Shown here one piece after another: positions 47,701 through 61,175 of a stretch of 64,000 nucleotides of DNA. A program made the position numbers and the translations under genes. A model generated the notes under the pieces. The model searched no databases. It saw nothing but the letters and a program-made list of their open reading frames with translations, and was not told the origin of the DNA. The DNA comes from Ahaetulla prasina. Lineage: Eukaryota; Chordata; Lepidosauria; Squamata; Colubridae. The stretch is from positions 2,392,959 to 2,456,958 of the forward strand of contig NC_080543.1 of the NCBI RefSeq assembly GCF_028640845.1. Direction: 5' to 3'. The first letter of the stretch is position 1; each line of letters begins with the position of its first letter.

Positions 47701-50700
47701 CCAGCCGGCTACTTGAAGATGGGTGGACTTCAACTCCCAGAATTCCCTAGTCAGCCACTTGAAGATGGGTGGACTTCAACTCCCAGAATTCCCCAACCAG
47801 CCACTTGAAGATGGGCGGACTTCAACTCCCAGAATTCCCCAGCCGGCCACTTGAAGATGGGTGGACTTCAACTCCCAGAATTCCCCAGCCGGCCACTTGA
47901 AGATGGGTGGACTTCAACTCCCAGAATTCCCTAGTCGGCCACTTGAAGATGGGTGGACTTCAACTCCCAGAATTCCCTAGTCAGCCACTTGAAGATGGGT
48001 GGACTTCAACTCCCAGAATTCCCCAGCCAACCAGGCTGGCTAGGGAATTCTGGGAGTTGAAGTCCGCCCATCTTCAATTGGCCAAGATTGAGAAACTGTT
48101 CAAAAATCACTTTTTAAAAGCCAGGAATTAACATTCAAGACACAAACTAAGCCATCTACAGAGGGAGCATGAATCTGGAGGGCTGCGATTATGTTGGTTG
48201 CTGTTGGAGACTCTGTCTTTTTTTAGAGCCCCTTGTTCTTTCCAAACTAATTTCCAAGTTTTATTTTTCCCAGTGTGCAGATTTAATAAATGCAATAAAA
48301 TGTTGAGACTTCATCGCCCATGATTTGCAACCTCTGGCATGCTGGTGGCTCTTTTTTATATTTCCTCAATTATTCACGATTTTATCTTGACAGAAAGTGA
48401 GAAAAAGAAGGCGTTTAGCCAAACGAAAAAGGACATTTAACCAGTTACAAAGCCAGCTTTGTATTCTGCGTCCAGTGCGGGGGCCGATCATAATTCAATT
48501 TTTTCATTGCCGTTGTAACTTTGAACGGTCGCTAAGCGGACAGTTGTAAGTCGAGGACTCTGTGTACAGGCAGACTTCAACTTACGACCTCCATAGAACC
48601 CAAAATTTCCGTTGCTAAGGGAGACATCTGCTGAGTGAGTTTTGCTCTTTTTTATGACCTTCCTTGCCTCAGTCGTTAAGTGAATCACTGTTATTAAATT
48701 AGTAACCCGGTTGTTAAGTGAATCTGGCTTCCCCGTTGATTTTGCTGGTCAGAAGATCGCAAAAGGGGATCATGTGACTCTGGAACCGTCATAAATTGGA
48801 GCCAGTTGGCAAGCATCCGAATTTGGCTGTAACGGTTGTAAGTGTGAAAAACGGTCATAACTTGCGTCACTTTTCTCAGTGCCATCGTAACTTTGAACGG
48901 TCACTAAATGAACGGTTGTAAGTCAAAGACAACCTGTATTCAAATACAATCTAAGAAGCTGCCAGTTTTAGCTGTTATTCCTGGTGCTGTTGAAGAATAT
49001 AATATACATTCTTTAGAATAGAATAGAATAGAATAGAATAGAATAGAATAGAATAGAATAGAATAGAATTTTTATTGGCCAAGTGTGATTGGACACACAA
49101 GGAATTTGTCTTGGTGCATATGCTCTCAGTGCACATAAAAGACAAGATACCTTCATCAAGGTACAACATTTACAACACTTAATGATGGGTACAAATTTAA
49201 CACTTAATGATACAACACTTAATGATAGTCATAGGCTACAAATAAGCAATCAGGAAACAATTAATATCAATATAAATCATAAGGATTACCAGCAACAAAG
49301 TTACAGTCATACAGTTATAAGCGGGTGGAGATAGATACTAGTAAGGAAGAGAAGATTGATAGTAGTGCAGATTTAGTAACTACTTCAACAGTGTTGAGGG
49401 AATTATTTGTTTAGCAGAGTGATGGCCTTCGGGGAAAAACTGTTATTGTGCCTAGTTGTTCTGGTGTGCAATGCTCTGTAGTGTCGTTTTGAGGGTAGGA
49501 GTTGAAACCGTTTATATCCAGGATGTGAGGGATCTGTAAATATTTAAAAAAAGAGCTAACTGTATTTGCACTATATTGGAAAAATATGCCAAGAGAGAGA
49601 AGATGTAATTTTAAAAAATATTCGATTGTGCAGAAATGGATAGATTGACATTAAAGATAAAAGAGAAGGAAGATACAGAATCCTTTCGACTATGGGATTC
49701 GTTTTATAAATGGTTGGATATATTTTTTCCCGAAGGCCATCACTCTGCTAAACAATTAATTCCGTCAACACTGTCAAACTATTTACTAAATCTGCACTAC
49801 TATTAATCTTCTCATCGTTCCCATCACCAATCTCTTTCCACTTATGACTGTATGACTAACTTTGTTGCTGGCAATCCTTATGATTTATATTGATATATTG
49901 ACCATCAATTGTGTTGTAAATGTTGTACCTTGATGAACGTATCTTTTCTTTTATGTACACTGAGAGCATACGCACCAAAACAAATTCCTTGTGTGTCCAA
50001 TCACACTTGGCCAATAAAATTCTATTCTATTCTATTTTATTCTATTCTATTCTATTCTATTTGAAGTAGAAATTAGGCAGTGCTGGGATTCAGCCGGTTC
50101 GCACCACTTCCGCCGAACCGGTTGTTAAATTGCCGTCTGGCCCCACCCCGTCCCTCACACCTTATCTCGCCCCGCCCACCTTGACCCAGGCGGCCCCCGC
50201 AGCCCAGCTGATCTCTGCCTGGTGTGTCTTCCTCCCTTAGCTGCTTCCCACACAAAGGTGGTTCCAGCCGGTTCAGACCTTGTTAACTTTTCGCCTAGTT
50301 GCGGCGAACCAATTGTTAACACCGCTGGCTGGCCCCGCCCCCACCCCACCTGGCCCCTCCCAGCCACTCCTTATCTTGCCTTGGCCGCTAGGAGCTGGGA
50401 GAGCATTAATATGTAAGCAATTGACCCAGAGGATACACTGTTCACAAAGCCCTTGTGTATGTTAAATGGAAATGATGTGCAAATAAAGGACAAAACCCAG
50501 ACAAAGAGCTAAAACAAAGAGCCAGTCTTCACTGGAGTGTCTACATTGTCACTCTGCAAGAATAAAAAGGATGTGAGTCTCTTTGTAGGCCTTGGATTTC
50601 CCTTTTTGGACAAACTGCACACGCCTTGAAAAGCAGAACAGGAAATGATTCAATTCCCCTTTTTTTTTTCTTTGCTGAATAATGTGTAGTTTAAAAGGTC

Positions 50701-53700
50701 AGCTTGGAGGACAGGAGCGGGGAAAAAAATGAGATTTATCCCAACGGGTTGTCTGCAAGACAGCCGGCTCTGATTTGCACAAAGGAGAGAGAGGTTTGCC
50801 TCCACTTGTTGGTGCATATTGAATACAGGTAGTCCCCGACTCGTTTAGTGACGGTTTGAGGTTGCAGTGACCGGGAAGAGAGTTGTTGAATGACTCATGT
50901 GGTCATTAAGCTCATGTGGTCATTAAGATAATGTCAATCACGTGACCCTGCATAGGCTGCAAAAGTCAAAAGTGTGCTAAGTCACTTTTTTTGGTGCCTT
51001 CGTTGTAACTTCGAACAGCGAACTGTTGTAAGTCGAGGACTGCTTGTAAAATAAAATAAAATATTGAAAGAAGACATTGCACAGTCAAGTAAAACAAAAT
51101 ATTGAAAAAAGACATCATAAAATAAAATAAAAAAAAATATTTTATAACATTCTCTCTAGATAACATAAAATCTTTCTCAAATTCTCATCTTTCCTACTGA
51201 TATATTATGATTTATCACTTGTTGTTTGTATTTTATGATTTGTGATTGTATCTTAAGATTCATGATCTATGACTTATCACTTTGTTGTTTGTATGTACAC
51301 TGAGAGTTTCTGCACCGGAGACAAATTCCTTGTGTGACCGATCACACTTGGCCAATAAAGAATTCTGTTCTGTTCTAATGTTCAATCTACAGGATCTCCG
51401 GCTTGAGCAGGGGGTTGGACTAGAAGACCTCCAAGGTCCCTTCCAACTGTAGGGTTCTATTCTATTCTATTCTATTCTATTCTATTCTATTCTATTCTAT
51501 TCTATTCTATTCTAATTCCATTCTATTCTATTCTATTCTATTCTATTCTATTCTATTCTATTCTTATTCTATTCTTATTCTATTCTATTCTATTCTATTC
51601 TTATTCCTTTCTATTAATATTCTATTCTGTTTCTTCAATTCCGTTCCCTTCCATTCTAAAACATAAAAGGCATTATAAGGTAAAGCAAAACACTAAACAA
51701 AGAGCATTATTGATCCCGCTCACATAATGATAGGAAGCTGCATGGATGCAAACTCAGATGCAGGAGTGTTGTTTGACTCCAAGATGATCCGAGTTGCAGC
51801 ATTTGCAAACATGCTGCGGATGTTTGCTGACAATAGTCTGATTCCCCTTGAGTGTAATGGCTTAACAGGTGTAATCCGGTAGTAATTATATTTGGCCCAT
51901 TAGGCAGCTGAACTCTTACCATGTTCTTGAATGTTGTTAATTAACTTAGACTTACCTTTGATTGCTTAATGGCTGGCAGGTTTTCTTCCTGGAAATGTCA
52001 ACGTGACTTGAGTGGCTTTCCAGAATTCATTGATGGCAGCTAAAGTAATTTTTGTGTAAGCTTTCAAGTCATTGTTGACACCTGGTTAATGGCAAGGTTT
52101 CCGCTGTGGTTTGCCGTTGCTCGCTTCCTAGGGCTGAGAGAAGATGGCTGGTCCAGCCAGCTTTTGTGCCAATGGTATGGAACTAGAACTCACTGTCTCT
52201 TGGTGATTGGCCCAAAGTCAGTCAGCCAGCTTTCAAATCTAAGGCAGAACTAGAACTTACCATCTCCTAGTGATTGGCCCAAAGTCACCCAGTTGGCATT
52301 CATGCTTAAGTGGAACTAGAACTCACCATCTCCTGGTGATTGGCCCAAGGTCACCCAGTTGGCATTCATGCTTAAGTGGAACTAGAACTCACCATCTCCT
52401 AGTGATTGGTCCAAAATCATCCAGCTGCTATTCATGATTAAGGTGGAACTAGAACTCACCATCTCCTGGTGATTAGGCCAAAGTCACCCAGTTGGCATTC
52501 ATGCTTAAGTGGAACTAGAACTCACCATCTCCTGGTGATTAGGCCAAAGTCACCCAGTTGGCATTCATGCTTAAGGTGGAACTAGAACTCACCATCTCCC
52601 AACTTCTAACCGGATGTAACAGAAATGATTACAAAACAGGAAAAAGGTGAATTTGCTGCTGGAAAATGAGATATAGCTCACCTCTGTATCATACAAACAC
52701 AATTAACCTGGTTACTGAAAGAAACCAGCTGAAAAGGCCAGAAATTGACCAAAAAATGATAAACCGTAGTCACATCGCTCATCCCAAAGGTGAGCTGGTT
52801 GCCAAGCGCTGAAAATTGTGGTCATGTGACTAAAAGTGTGTGTTTATATCAGGGGTCTCCAACCGTGGTCCCTTTAAGACTTGTGGACTTCAACTCCCAG
52901 AGTCCCTCAGCCAGCAAAGCTGGCTGAGGAACTCTGGGAGTTGAAGTCCACAAGTCTTAAAGGGACCAAGGTTGGAGACCCCTGGTCTATATCTCTCTGG
53001 GTGGTTTGTGCATAGATTTTGGAAGTCCAGAGCCAGGTCGTAAGTGGCTTTTCGGGAGTCCATCGTAAGTACATGTAATTTATGATCACTCGTAAATTAA
53101 GGAATATTTGAAAGTATGAGATGCCCAACTCAGCGCCCCAATTCCAGTTCTACAGTTTGAGTTGATCTCTGTTCACTCCCAGAGCTGACTTCCGGAAAAA
53201 GACATAGATTAAAACAGACCATATTTGATGAAAAATATAATACTGCAAACATCCGGTACAGGATTGCAAGGGACCTTGGAGGCCTTCTAGTCTGACCCTC
53301 TGCTTAAGCAGGAGATCCTATACCATTTCAGAGAAATAGTTGTCCAATTTCTTCTTAAAAGCCTCCAATGATGGAGCACCCACGATTTCTGGTGGCAAGC
53401 TGTTCCACTGATTAATTGTTCTCACTGTCAGGAAATTCCTCCTTAGTTCCAGGTTGCTTCTCTCCTTGATGAGTTTCCATCCATTGCTTCTTCTCCTGCC
53501 TTCAGGTGCTTTGGAGAATGGCTTGACTCCCTCTTCTTTGGGGCAGCCCCTGAAATATTGGAACACTGCTATCATGTCTCCCCTAGTCCTTCTTTTCATT
53601 AAACTAGACATACCCAGTTCCTGCAACCCTTCTTCATATGTTTTAGCCTCCAGTCCCATAATCATCTTTGTTGCTCTTCTCTGCACTCTTTCTAGAGTCT

Positions 53701-56124
53701 CAACATCTTTTTTATATCATGGTGACCAAAACTGGATGCTGTATTCTAGGTGTGGCCTTACCAAGGCATTATAAAGTGGTCCCCTGGAATAATATGAATA
53801 TTAATCGTTACTTTTCTCTTTGTTCTCGTCGCTGATGTTCTCTTTCCTGTCTTACAGATAACAAGCTGCTAGAAAAATCCAACTTGGTTGATCTTTCCGT
53901 GCCATTCCAAATCCCCTCTGTGGATCAGATGAGGGATCCCTCTGCTCGCAGGTAACCAAAAATCTAGGTTGTCTTTGTTGGCCTTTTATTTTTATTTATT
54001 AAATTTGTTTTTGTCGCCCATCTCGCCACAGGACGATTCTTCTGCCGCTTCAGAGAACCGTAGACTGAGTTCTCTGTAGGAGAAGAGGCGGAGACCAAAT
54101 AAATAAATCATGAGGACTAGTAACTCCATTTCAGATGAAGCCATTTGAATAGTGGGCGGCGGATGTAATTTTTTGCAGACTACAGCAGTTCAATTGTGGA
54201 GCTAGAAGGGAAGACAGGGTAGCTAAGCAGATGTAAATTCCTTGCGAGAAATATTGCAAGCGTCGTATCAATTATAACCATTCTAATTTAATTCAGGCAG
54301 GAGATCCTATACTATTCTGGACAAATAGCTATCCAATCTCTTATTGGAAACCTCCAATGATGGAGCACCCACAATTTCTGGTGGCAAGTTGTTCCACTGA
54401 TTAATTGTTCTCACTGTCAGGAAATTCCTCCTTAGTTCCAGGTTGCTTCTCTCCTTGATGAGTTTCCATCCATTGCTTCTTCTCCTGCCTTCAGGTGTTT
54501 TGGAGAATGGCTCTTCTTTGGGGCAGCCCCTGAGATATTGGAACACTGCTATCATGTCTCCCCTAGTCCTTCTTTTCATTAAACTAGACATACCCAGTTT
54601 CTGCAACCCTTCTTCATATGTTTTAGCCTCCAGTCCCCTCATCGTCTTTGTTGCTCTTCTCTGCACTCTTTCTAGAGTCTCAACATCTTTTTTATATCAT
54701 GGTGACCAAAACTGGATGCTGTATTCTAGGTGTGGCCTTACCAAGGCATTATAAAGTGGTCCCCTGGAATAATATGAATATTAATCGTTACTTTTCTCTT
54801 TGTTCTCGTCGCTGATGTTCTCTTTCCTGTCTTACAGATAACAAGCTGCTAGAAAAATCCAACTTGGTTGATCTTTCCGTGCCATTCCAAATCCCCTCTG
54901 TGGATCAGATGAGGGATCCCTCTGCTCGCAGGTAACCAAAAATCTAGGTTGTCTTTGTTGGCCTTTTATTTTTATTTATTAAATTTGTTTTTGTCGCCCA
55001 TCTCGCCACAGGACGATTCTTCTGCCGCTTCAGAGAACCGTAGACTGAGTTCTCTGTAGGAGAAGAGGCGGAGACCAAATAAATAAATCATGAGGACTAG
55101 TAACTCCATTTCAGATGAAGCCGTTTGAATAGTGGGCGGCGGATGTAAATTTTTGCAGACTACAGCAGTTCAATTATGGAGCTAGAAGGGAAGACAGGGT
55201 AGCTAAGCAGATGTTAAATTCCTTGCGAGAAATATTGCAAGCGTCGTATCAATTATAACCATTCTAATTTAATTCAGGCAGGAGATCCTATACTATTCTG
55301 GACAAATAGCTATCCAATCTCTTATTGGAAACCTCCAATGATGGAGCACCCACAATTTCTGGTGGCAAGCTGTTCCACTGATTAATTGTTCTCACTGTCA
55401 GGAAATTCCTCCTTAATTCCAGGTTGCTTCTCTCCTTGATGAGTTTCCATCCATTGCTTCTTCTCCTGCCTTCAGGAGCTTTGGAGAATAGGTTGACCCC
55501 TCTCTTCTTTGGGGCAGCCCCTCAAATACTGGAATACTGCTATCGCGTCAACCCTAGTCCTTGTTTTCCTTAAACTAAACACACACAAATTCTGCAACTG
55601 TTCTTCATATGTTTTAGCCTCCAGTCCCCTAATCATCTTTGTTGCTCTTCTCTGCACTCTTTCTAGAGTCTCAACATCTTTTTTACATCGTGGCGACCAA
55701 AACTGGATGCTGTATTCTAGGTGTGGCCTTACCAAGGCATTATACAGTGGTCCCCTGGAATAATATGAATATAGGTGCTTTGGAGAATAGCTTGACCCCC
55801 AAATCTTCTTCGTGGCAGTCCCTCGAATATTGGAAGACAGCTATCATGTCTCCCCAATCCTAGAATAGAATAGAATAGAATAGAATAGAATAGAATAGAA
55901 TAGAATAGAATAGAATAGAATAGAATAGAATAGAATAGAATAGAATAGAATAAACAGAGTTGGAAGGGACCTTGGAGGTCTTCTAGTCTAACCCCCTGCT
56001 CAGGCAGGAAACCCTACATCGTTTTAGACAAATGGCTGTCTTGAATCTCGTCTTGAAAACTTCACGACTTCTTGTGGCAAGCGGTTCCACTGGTTAATTG
56101 TCCTCGCTGTCAGGAGATTCCTCT

Positions 56125-56155
<31 letters not shown>

Positions 56156-59100
56156 TTTTTCATATTTATATACTGCCCTATCTCCCCAGGGACTCAGGGC
56201 GGTTCACAGGCAATTAAAAATACATATAAATATAAACTAAAATGACAATTAAAAAACTTATTCTATAGCCGAATTATTAAAAAACAGTATAAATAATAAA
56301 AAACCCATTTAAAACCAGTAAAATTAAAATCTAATCCAGTCCCGCGCAGATGAATAAGTGTGTTTTAAGCTCGCGACGAAAGGTTCGGAGGTCCGGAAGT
56401 TGACGAAGTCCTGGAGGGAGTTCGTTCCAGAGGGTGGGAGCCCCCACAGAGAAGGCCCTTCCCCTGGGTGTCGCCAGACGACACTGCCTAGCTGATGGCA
56501 CCCTGAGGAGTCCCTCTCTGTGAGAGCGCACGGGTCGGTGAGAGGTATTCGGTAGCAGTAGGCGGTCCCGTAAATAGTTCCAGGTTGCTTCTCTCCTGGA
56601 TGAGTCTCCATCCGTTGCTTCTTCTCCTGCCTTCATTCAGTGCTTTGGAGAACCTCATAAGCAGTTTTTGTTTCATCGATGGGTCTGCATGAGAAAGAGT
56701 TGGAAAAAACGGTCTCTCCCAATCTCCTGATATTCTAAGCATCTTTCCAGAGGGAACGATTCGGTGCTGCCACCCCCAACTCACTCCTCCACTTCCAGCG
56801 AGTCCTGGGTTTACAACCATTTAGTGACCGTTCCACGTTATAACAGCACTGGAAAAAGTGGCTAGGCGTGTCCGTTTTTCACCCTTACGACCCGTTGCAG
56901 CATTCCTTTGGTCAAGGGATCAAAATCCAGACTCTTGGCATAATTGACTCATATTTATGACAGTTGAACTGTCCCGGGGGTAGGGGTCACAGCAGGGGTA
57001 AAATGCTCCCGGTTCGGACCGGATTGCCTGATCTGGTAGCAATGGCGGCAGGTGGTTCACAGAACCGGTAGCAAAAATCCCTGCCCCCCCACCTTCCCGC
57101 CACATGCCCAGCTGAGCCGCGCGATCATCAGAGGTTTTTTTTACTTTTAAAAGCATTTTTTTCTGCGGCCAAAAAAATGCTTTTAAAAGTAAAAAAAAGG
57201 CTCTGATGATCGCACGGCTCAGCTGGGATCGTCAGAACCCTTTAAAAGCATTTTTTCTACAACCTCTTTGGCCGAAGAGGCTGTAAAAAAAGTGCTTTTA
57301 AAAGGTTCTGGCGATCCCAGCTGAGTTGCCTGATCATCAGAGGTTTTTTATTTTTAAAGCATTTTTTCTGCGGCCAAAAATGCTTTTAAAAGTAAAGGCT
57401 CTGATGATCGCGCAACTCAACTAAATCAGAACCCTTTAAAAGCATTTTTTCTACAACCTCTTTGGCCGAAGAGGCTGTAAAAAAAGTGCTTTTAAAAGGT
57501 TCTGGCGATCCCAGCTGAGTTGCCTGATCATCAGAGGCTTTTAAAAGCATTTTTTTACAACACCTCTTCGGCCGAAGAAGTTGTAGAAAAAATGCTTTTA
57601 AAAGTAAAAAAAAAAACAGTTGGCCACGCCCACCCAGTCACATTACCCACCCACCCACCAAGCCACGCCCACAGAACCGGTAGTAACAAATTTTACATTT
57701 CACGCCTGGGTCACGGGATCCCCTTTTGCGACCGTCGGACAAGTCAAGTCAATGGGGAAAACCAGATTCGCTTAACGACCGTGTTCCTAATTTGAGAAGC
57801 AGCGGTGGTCTTCACATTTTGTTACCAACGGTTTGAACCCCGCACGCACACTCACTTCGCATGTGCGCGCATGCACCCGGCCTCAAAAACGTGCCTCAAT
57901 AGGACAGCATAGAGCCGAGGCGGGCGGACAGTCCCACCCACGATTTTTGCTACCGGTTCTCCCGAACCGGTGCAAGCCGGCTGAATACCGGTTGCTTAAC
58001 AAACGTGGCAAGAAAAGTTGTCAAATGGCGTGAACTCACTTCACGAATGGCTCACTTAAAAACATCAATTTTGGGCTCCGTTGCGGTCGTAAGGCGAGGA
58101 CTCCCCGTATTCTGGATCTCTGCTGCCCATTTTCTTTTATCTCTGCTACGGGATTCAAATTCTCAGTTGTGGCTTTCCCGGAAGTATCTGAGAAGGGAAG
58201 GGCTGGGGACAGGGCAGAGAAGCTGCCGAATCCGGCATGGTTTCTTGTGGGAATCTGGAATGGAAGGGCAGGGCTGCCTCATGTCAAGAGCCTGACCTGA
58301 ATGGATTTTACGGCAGGGTCCTGCCCTCCTTGGCTGAATGGGCCGCTCTCTGTTCCAGCAGGAAGAAAGGCTGTTATGGGCCCGGTTATGTGCCGGGCTC
58401 TGAATCAGCTGCTCAACATTTGAGCTTCCATGGTCCATTCTGCAATTTCTAGGGTGCAGTTTCTGGGGCTGCCAAGCCAGTAACCAGTGGTGGGTGTTAA
58501 GGGTAATCTGGGTTCACAACGAAAATTGTGGACTGTTGAGCGGGGTACTCTATGCATGAAAACGACTGAGACTGGTTGTATACAATAACAGTCACTTGCA
58601 GACAAACTGGGGTTTGATATTCCTTCACTTTTAGGGAAAAGGCAAAGTCGTAGTCCAAAAACAATTCCAGGTCATACACATACAAAGTCAGTCAAGGATG
58701 TTACAAAGTCTTCTTACCAACGTAGACTTGCACAACAAACAAGGTCTTCTTTCAGTTCGGCCAAACCCAGTTCAATTCACAACAGTTAGTATCTTGAGGA
58801 ATCAGTAACTAGCCATGATCGAGCAACGATCATAAAGCTCAAATATACAGTTGCAGCATGTCATCAGGTTACAATGCTGTAGCGTCCCTGTAGATTCCCC
58901 ACAAGCCATCATTTAGGAGTCCTTTTATACATTGGCTACAGAGCTTCTTCAGTTCTGGCTGGGTGGTGAAGGATGGAAGGATTTATTTTCCTTGCAGACA
59001 ACTGGTCATTTGCATCCTTTTAGAAGGTCATTGAGGCCACCTGGAGGTTTACCTGTGTCCTCAGGCTCTCACCTGAGTGGTGCAAATGGGTGTGGAGCCT

Positions 59101-61141
59101 TCATTGGAACTGTTGAAAGGACTGTGTTGTAGACTGGAGAAAGACGATGTTGTATCCCTCCCCCTCTGTTGAGGGAGGGCCGTTCAGTTTTGACCTTGAT
59201 GGCCTCTTTGATCCCTCTTTCAAACCAGCGGCCTTCTCTGTCCGAAATGTAGACTTTGCTGCCTTCAAACGAATAGCCCTTGTCTTTTAAATGCAGATGG
59301 ACCGTTGAATCTAGTCCTGATGGGTTTGTTCTCCTACGTTGTGCCATGCGTTTGTGAAGTGGCTGTTTTGTTTCCCCAACACGCACATGGCTCACTGCAT
59401 TGTACTGCATACAACACGTTGGTCATTTGCATCATTTTAGAGAATCGTTGAGGCCACTTGGAGGTTTACCTGCGTCCTCAGGGTCTCACCTGAGTGGTGC
59501 AAATGGGTGTGGAGCCTTCTTGGAACTGCTGAAAGGATTGTATGGTAGACTGGAGATAGACGATGTCATATCCCTCCCCCTCTGTTGAGAGAGGGACGTA
59601 CAATTTGGACATAGATGGCCTTTTTGAGCCCTCTTTCAAACCAGTGGTCTTCTCTGTCCAAAATGTGGATTTTGCTGTCTTCAAACGAATGGCCCTTGTC
59701 TTTTAAATGCAGGTGGACCGCTGAATCTAGTCCTGATGGGTTTGTTCTCCTACGTTGTGCCATGCGTTTGTGAAGTGGCTGTTTTGTTTCCTCAATGCAC
59801 AGATCTCTACATGGCTCACCGCATTGTGTCGCATTGTGTCGCATTGTGTTGCTCAGTTAGGGCCTGGGTGTTTTGCCCTTGGGGTGGACAAACTTCTGCC
59901 TTAGTGTGTATTCTTGGGTTTTGAAGTGTGCACGGATGTTGGGTTGGCTAAAGAGCCTCCTGAGCTTTTCTGATATTCTTGCAACGTCTGGAATATTATG
60001 TTCTCTTCGTTGTCTGTCTATGGAGATTCTCGGTCACCCAGGTCATGGTTGTCCCAAAGGTGTTTTTCTCTTCTTTTAAGAGGCAGCTAGACTTTCTGGT
60101 TTTTCAAATTTTTCAAACCAGAAAGTCCAGATGCCTCTTGCGCCTTTGGAACTCTCTGTTGTCTGTTACGGAGGAGCTCCTATAGCAGATGTCTTCAAAC
60201 ATGGCAGCTTTAAGACTTGCGGACTTCAACTCCCAGAATTCTCCAGCCAGCTATGCTGGCTGGAGAATTCTGGGAGTTGAAGTCCGCAAGTCTTAAAGCT
60301 GCCATGTTTGAAGACCTTTTGTCCTATAGGGTCTTTTTTGAGATTTGATGAAGACCCACCTGGGATAGCCACACGTTCTTCCTTGATAATGTTTTCGTTC
60401 TTTCTTCTTTCCCATCTTTGCTGGTAGGCAAATTGTGGTCCTAAGTCGAGGACTCCAGATCTGGTTCAAACAACCTCCGTGTTATTCTGTTAATTAAGCA
60501 GTGGAACTACTTGTCACCAGAAGTTGTGGATGCTCCATCCCTCCAGGCGTTTAAGAGAAGACCGGACAGTCCTTTGTCTGAACTCTTATAGGGCTTCCTG
60601 CCTGAGCAGGGGTAGGACTAGAAGACCTCCAAGGCCCCCTCCCACATTGTTCTTCCGTTATCCAACCACAGATCTGGTTGGGTTAGATGCATTTGGGACA
60701 GGATGTCCTGGGCAATGGCAGACTGCCTTCCAGTCAGTTTTTGTTGTTGTTAGTTGCAAAGTCGTGTCCGACCCATCGCGAACCCATGGACAACATTCCT
60801 CCAGGCCTTCCTGTCCTCTGCCATCCTCTGGAGTCCATTTAAGCTCACGCCGACTGCTTCAGTGACTCCATCCAGCCACCTCGTTCTCTGTCGTCCCCTT
60901 CTTCTTTTGCCCTCAATCTTTCCCAGCATGAGGTTCTTCTCCAGTGAGTCCTTCCTTCTCATTAGGTGGCCAAAGGATTTGAGTTTCCTCTTCAGGATCT
61001 GGCCTTCTAAAGAGCAGTCAGGGTTGATCTCCTCTAGGACTGACCGGTTGGATCGCAGTCCAAGAGACTTTTTTTAAATTTCTTTTTGTCACAACAGTAT
61101 ACACAAACAATTGTCATAGATAAAACAACATATCTTGAAGA

Positions 61142-61175
<34 letters not shown>

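Larger units (their letters stand above)
53255..55765. repeat. 980-bp tandem duplication carrying ATG16L2 exon 2, plus a partial third unit
   Basis: Unit 1 (about 53320-54290) and unit 2 (about 54300-55270) each hold a minus-strand CR1 end then exon 2. A third partial unit (55280-55765) has the CR1 and about 20 bp of the adjoining intron but no exon. Units differ by point changes and a 9-bp deletion (near 54510). Confidence 0.9.

Noticed and set aside
46044..48100. CRISPR-like array
   Set aside because: Units are contiguous 46-bp repeats without unique spacers, in a vertebrate intron.
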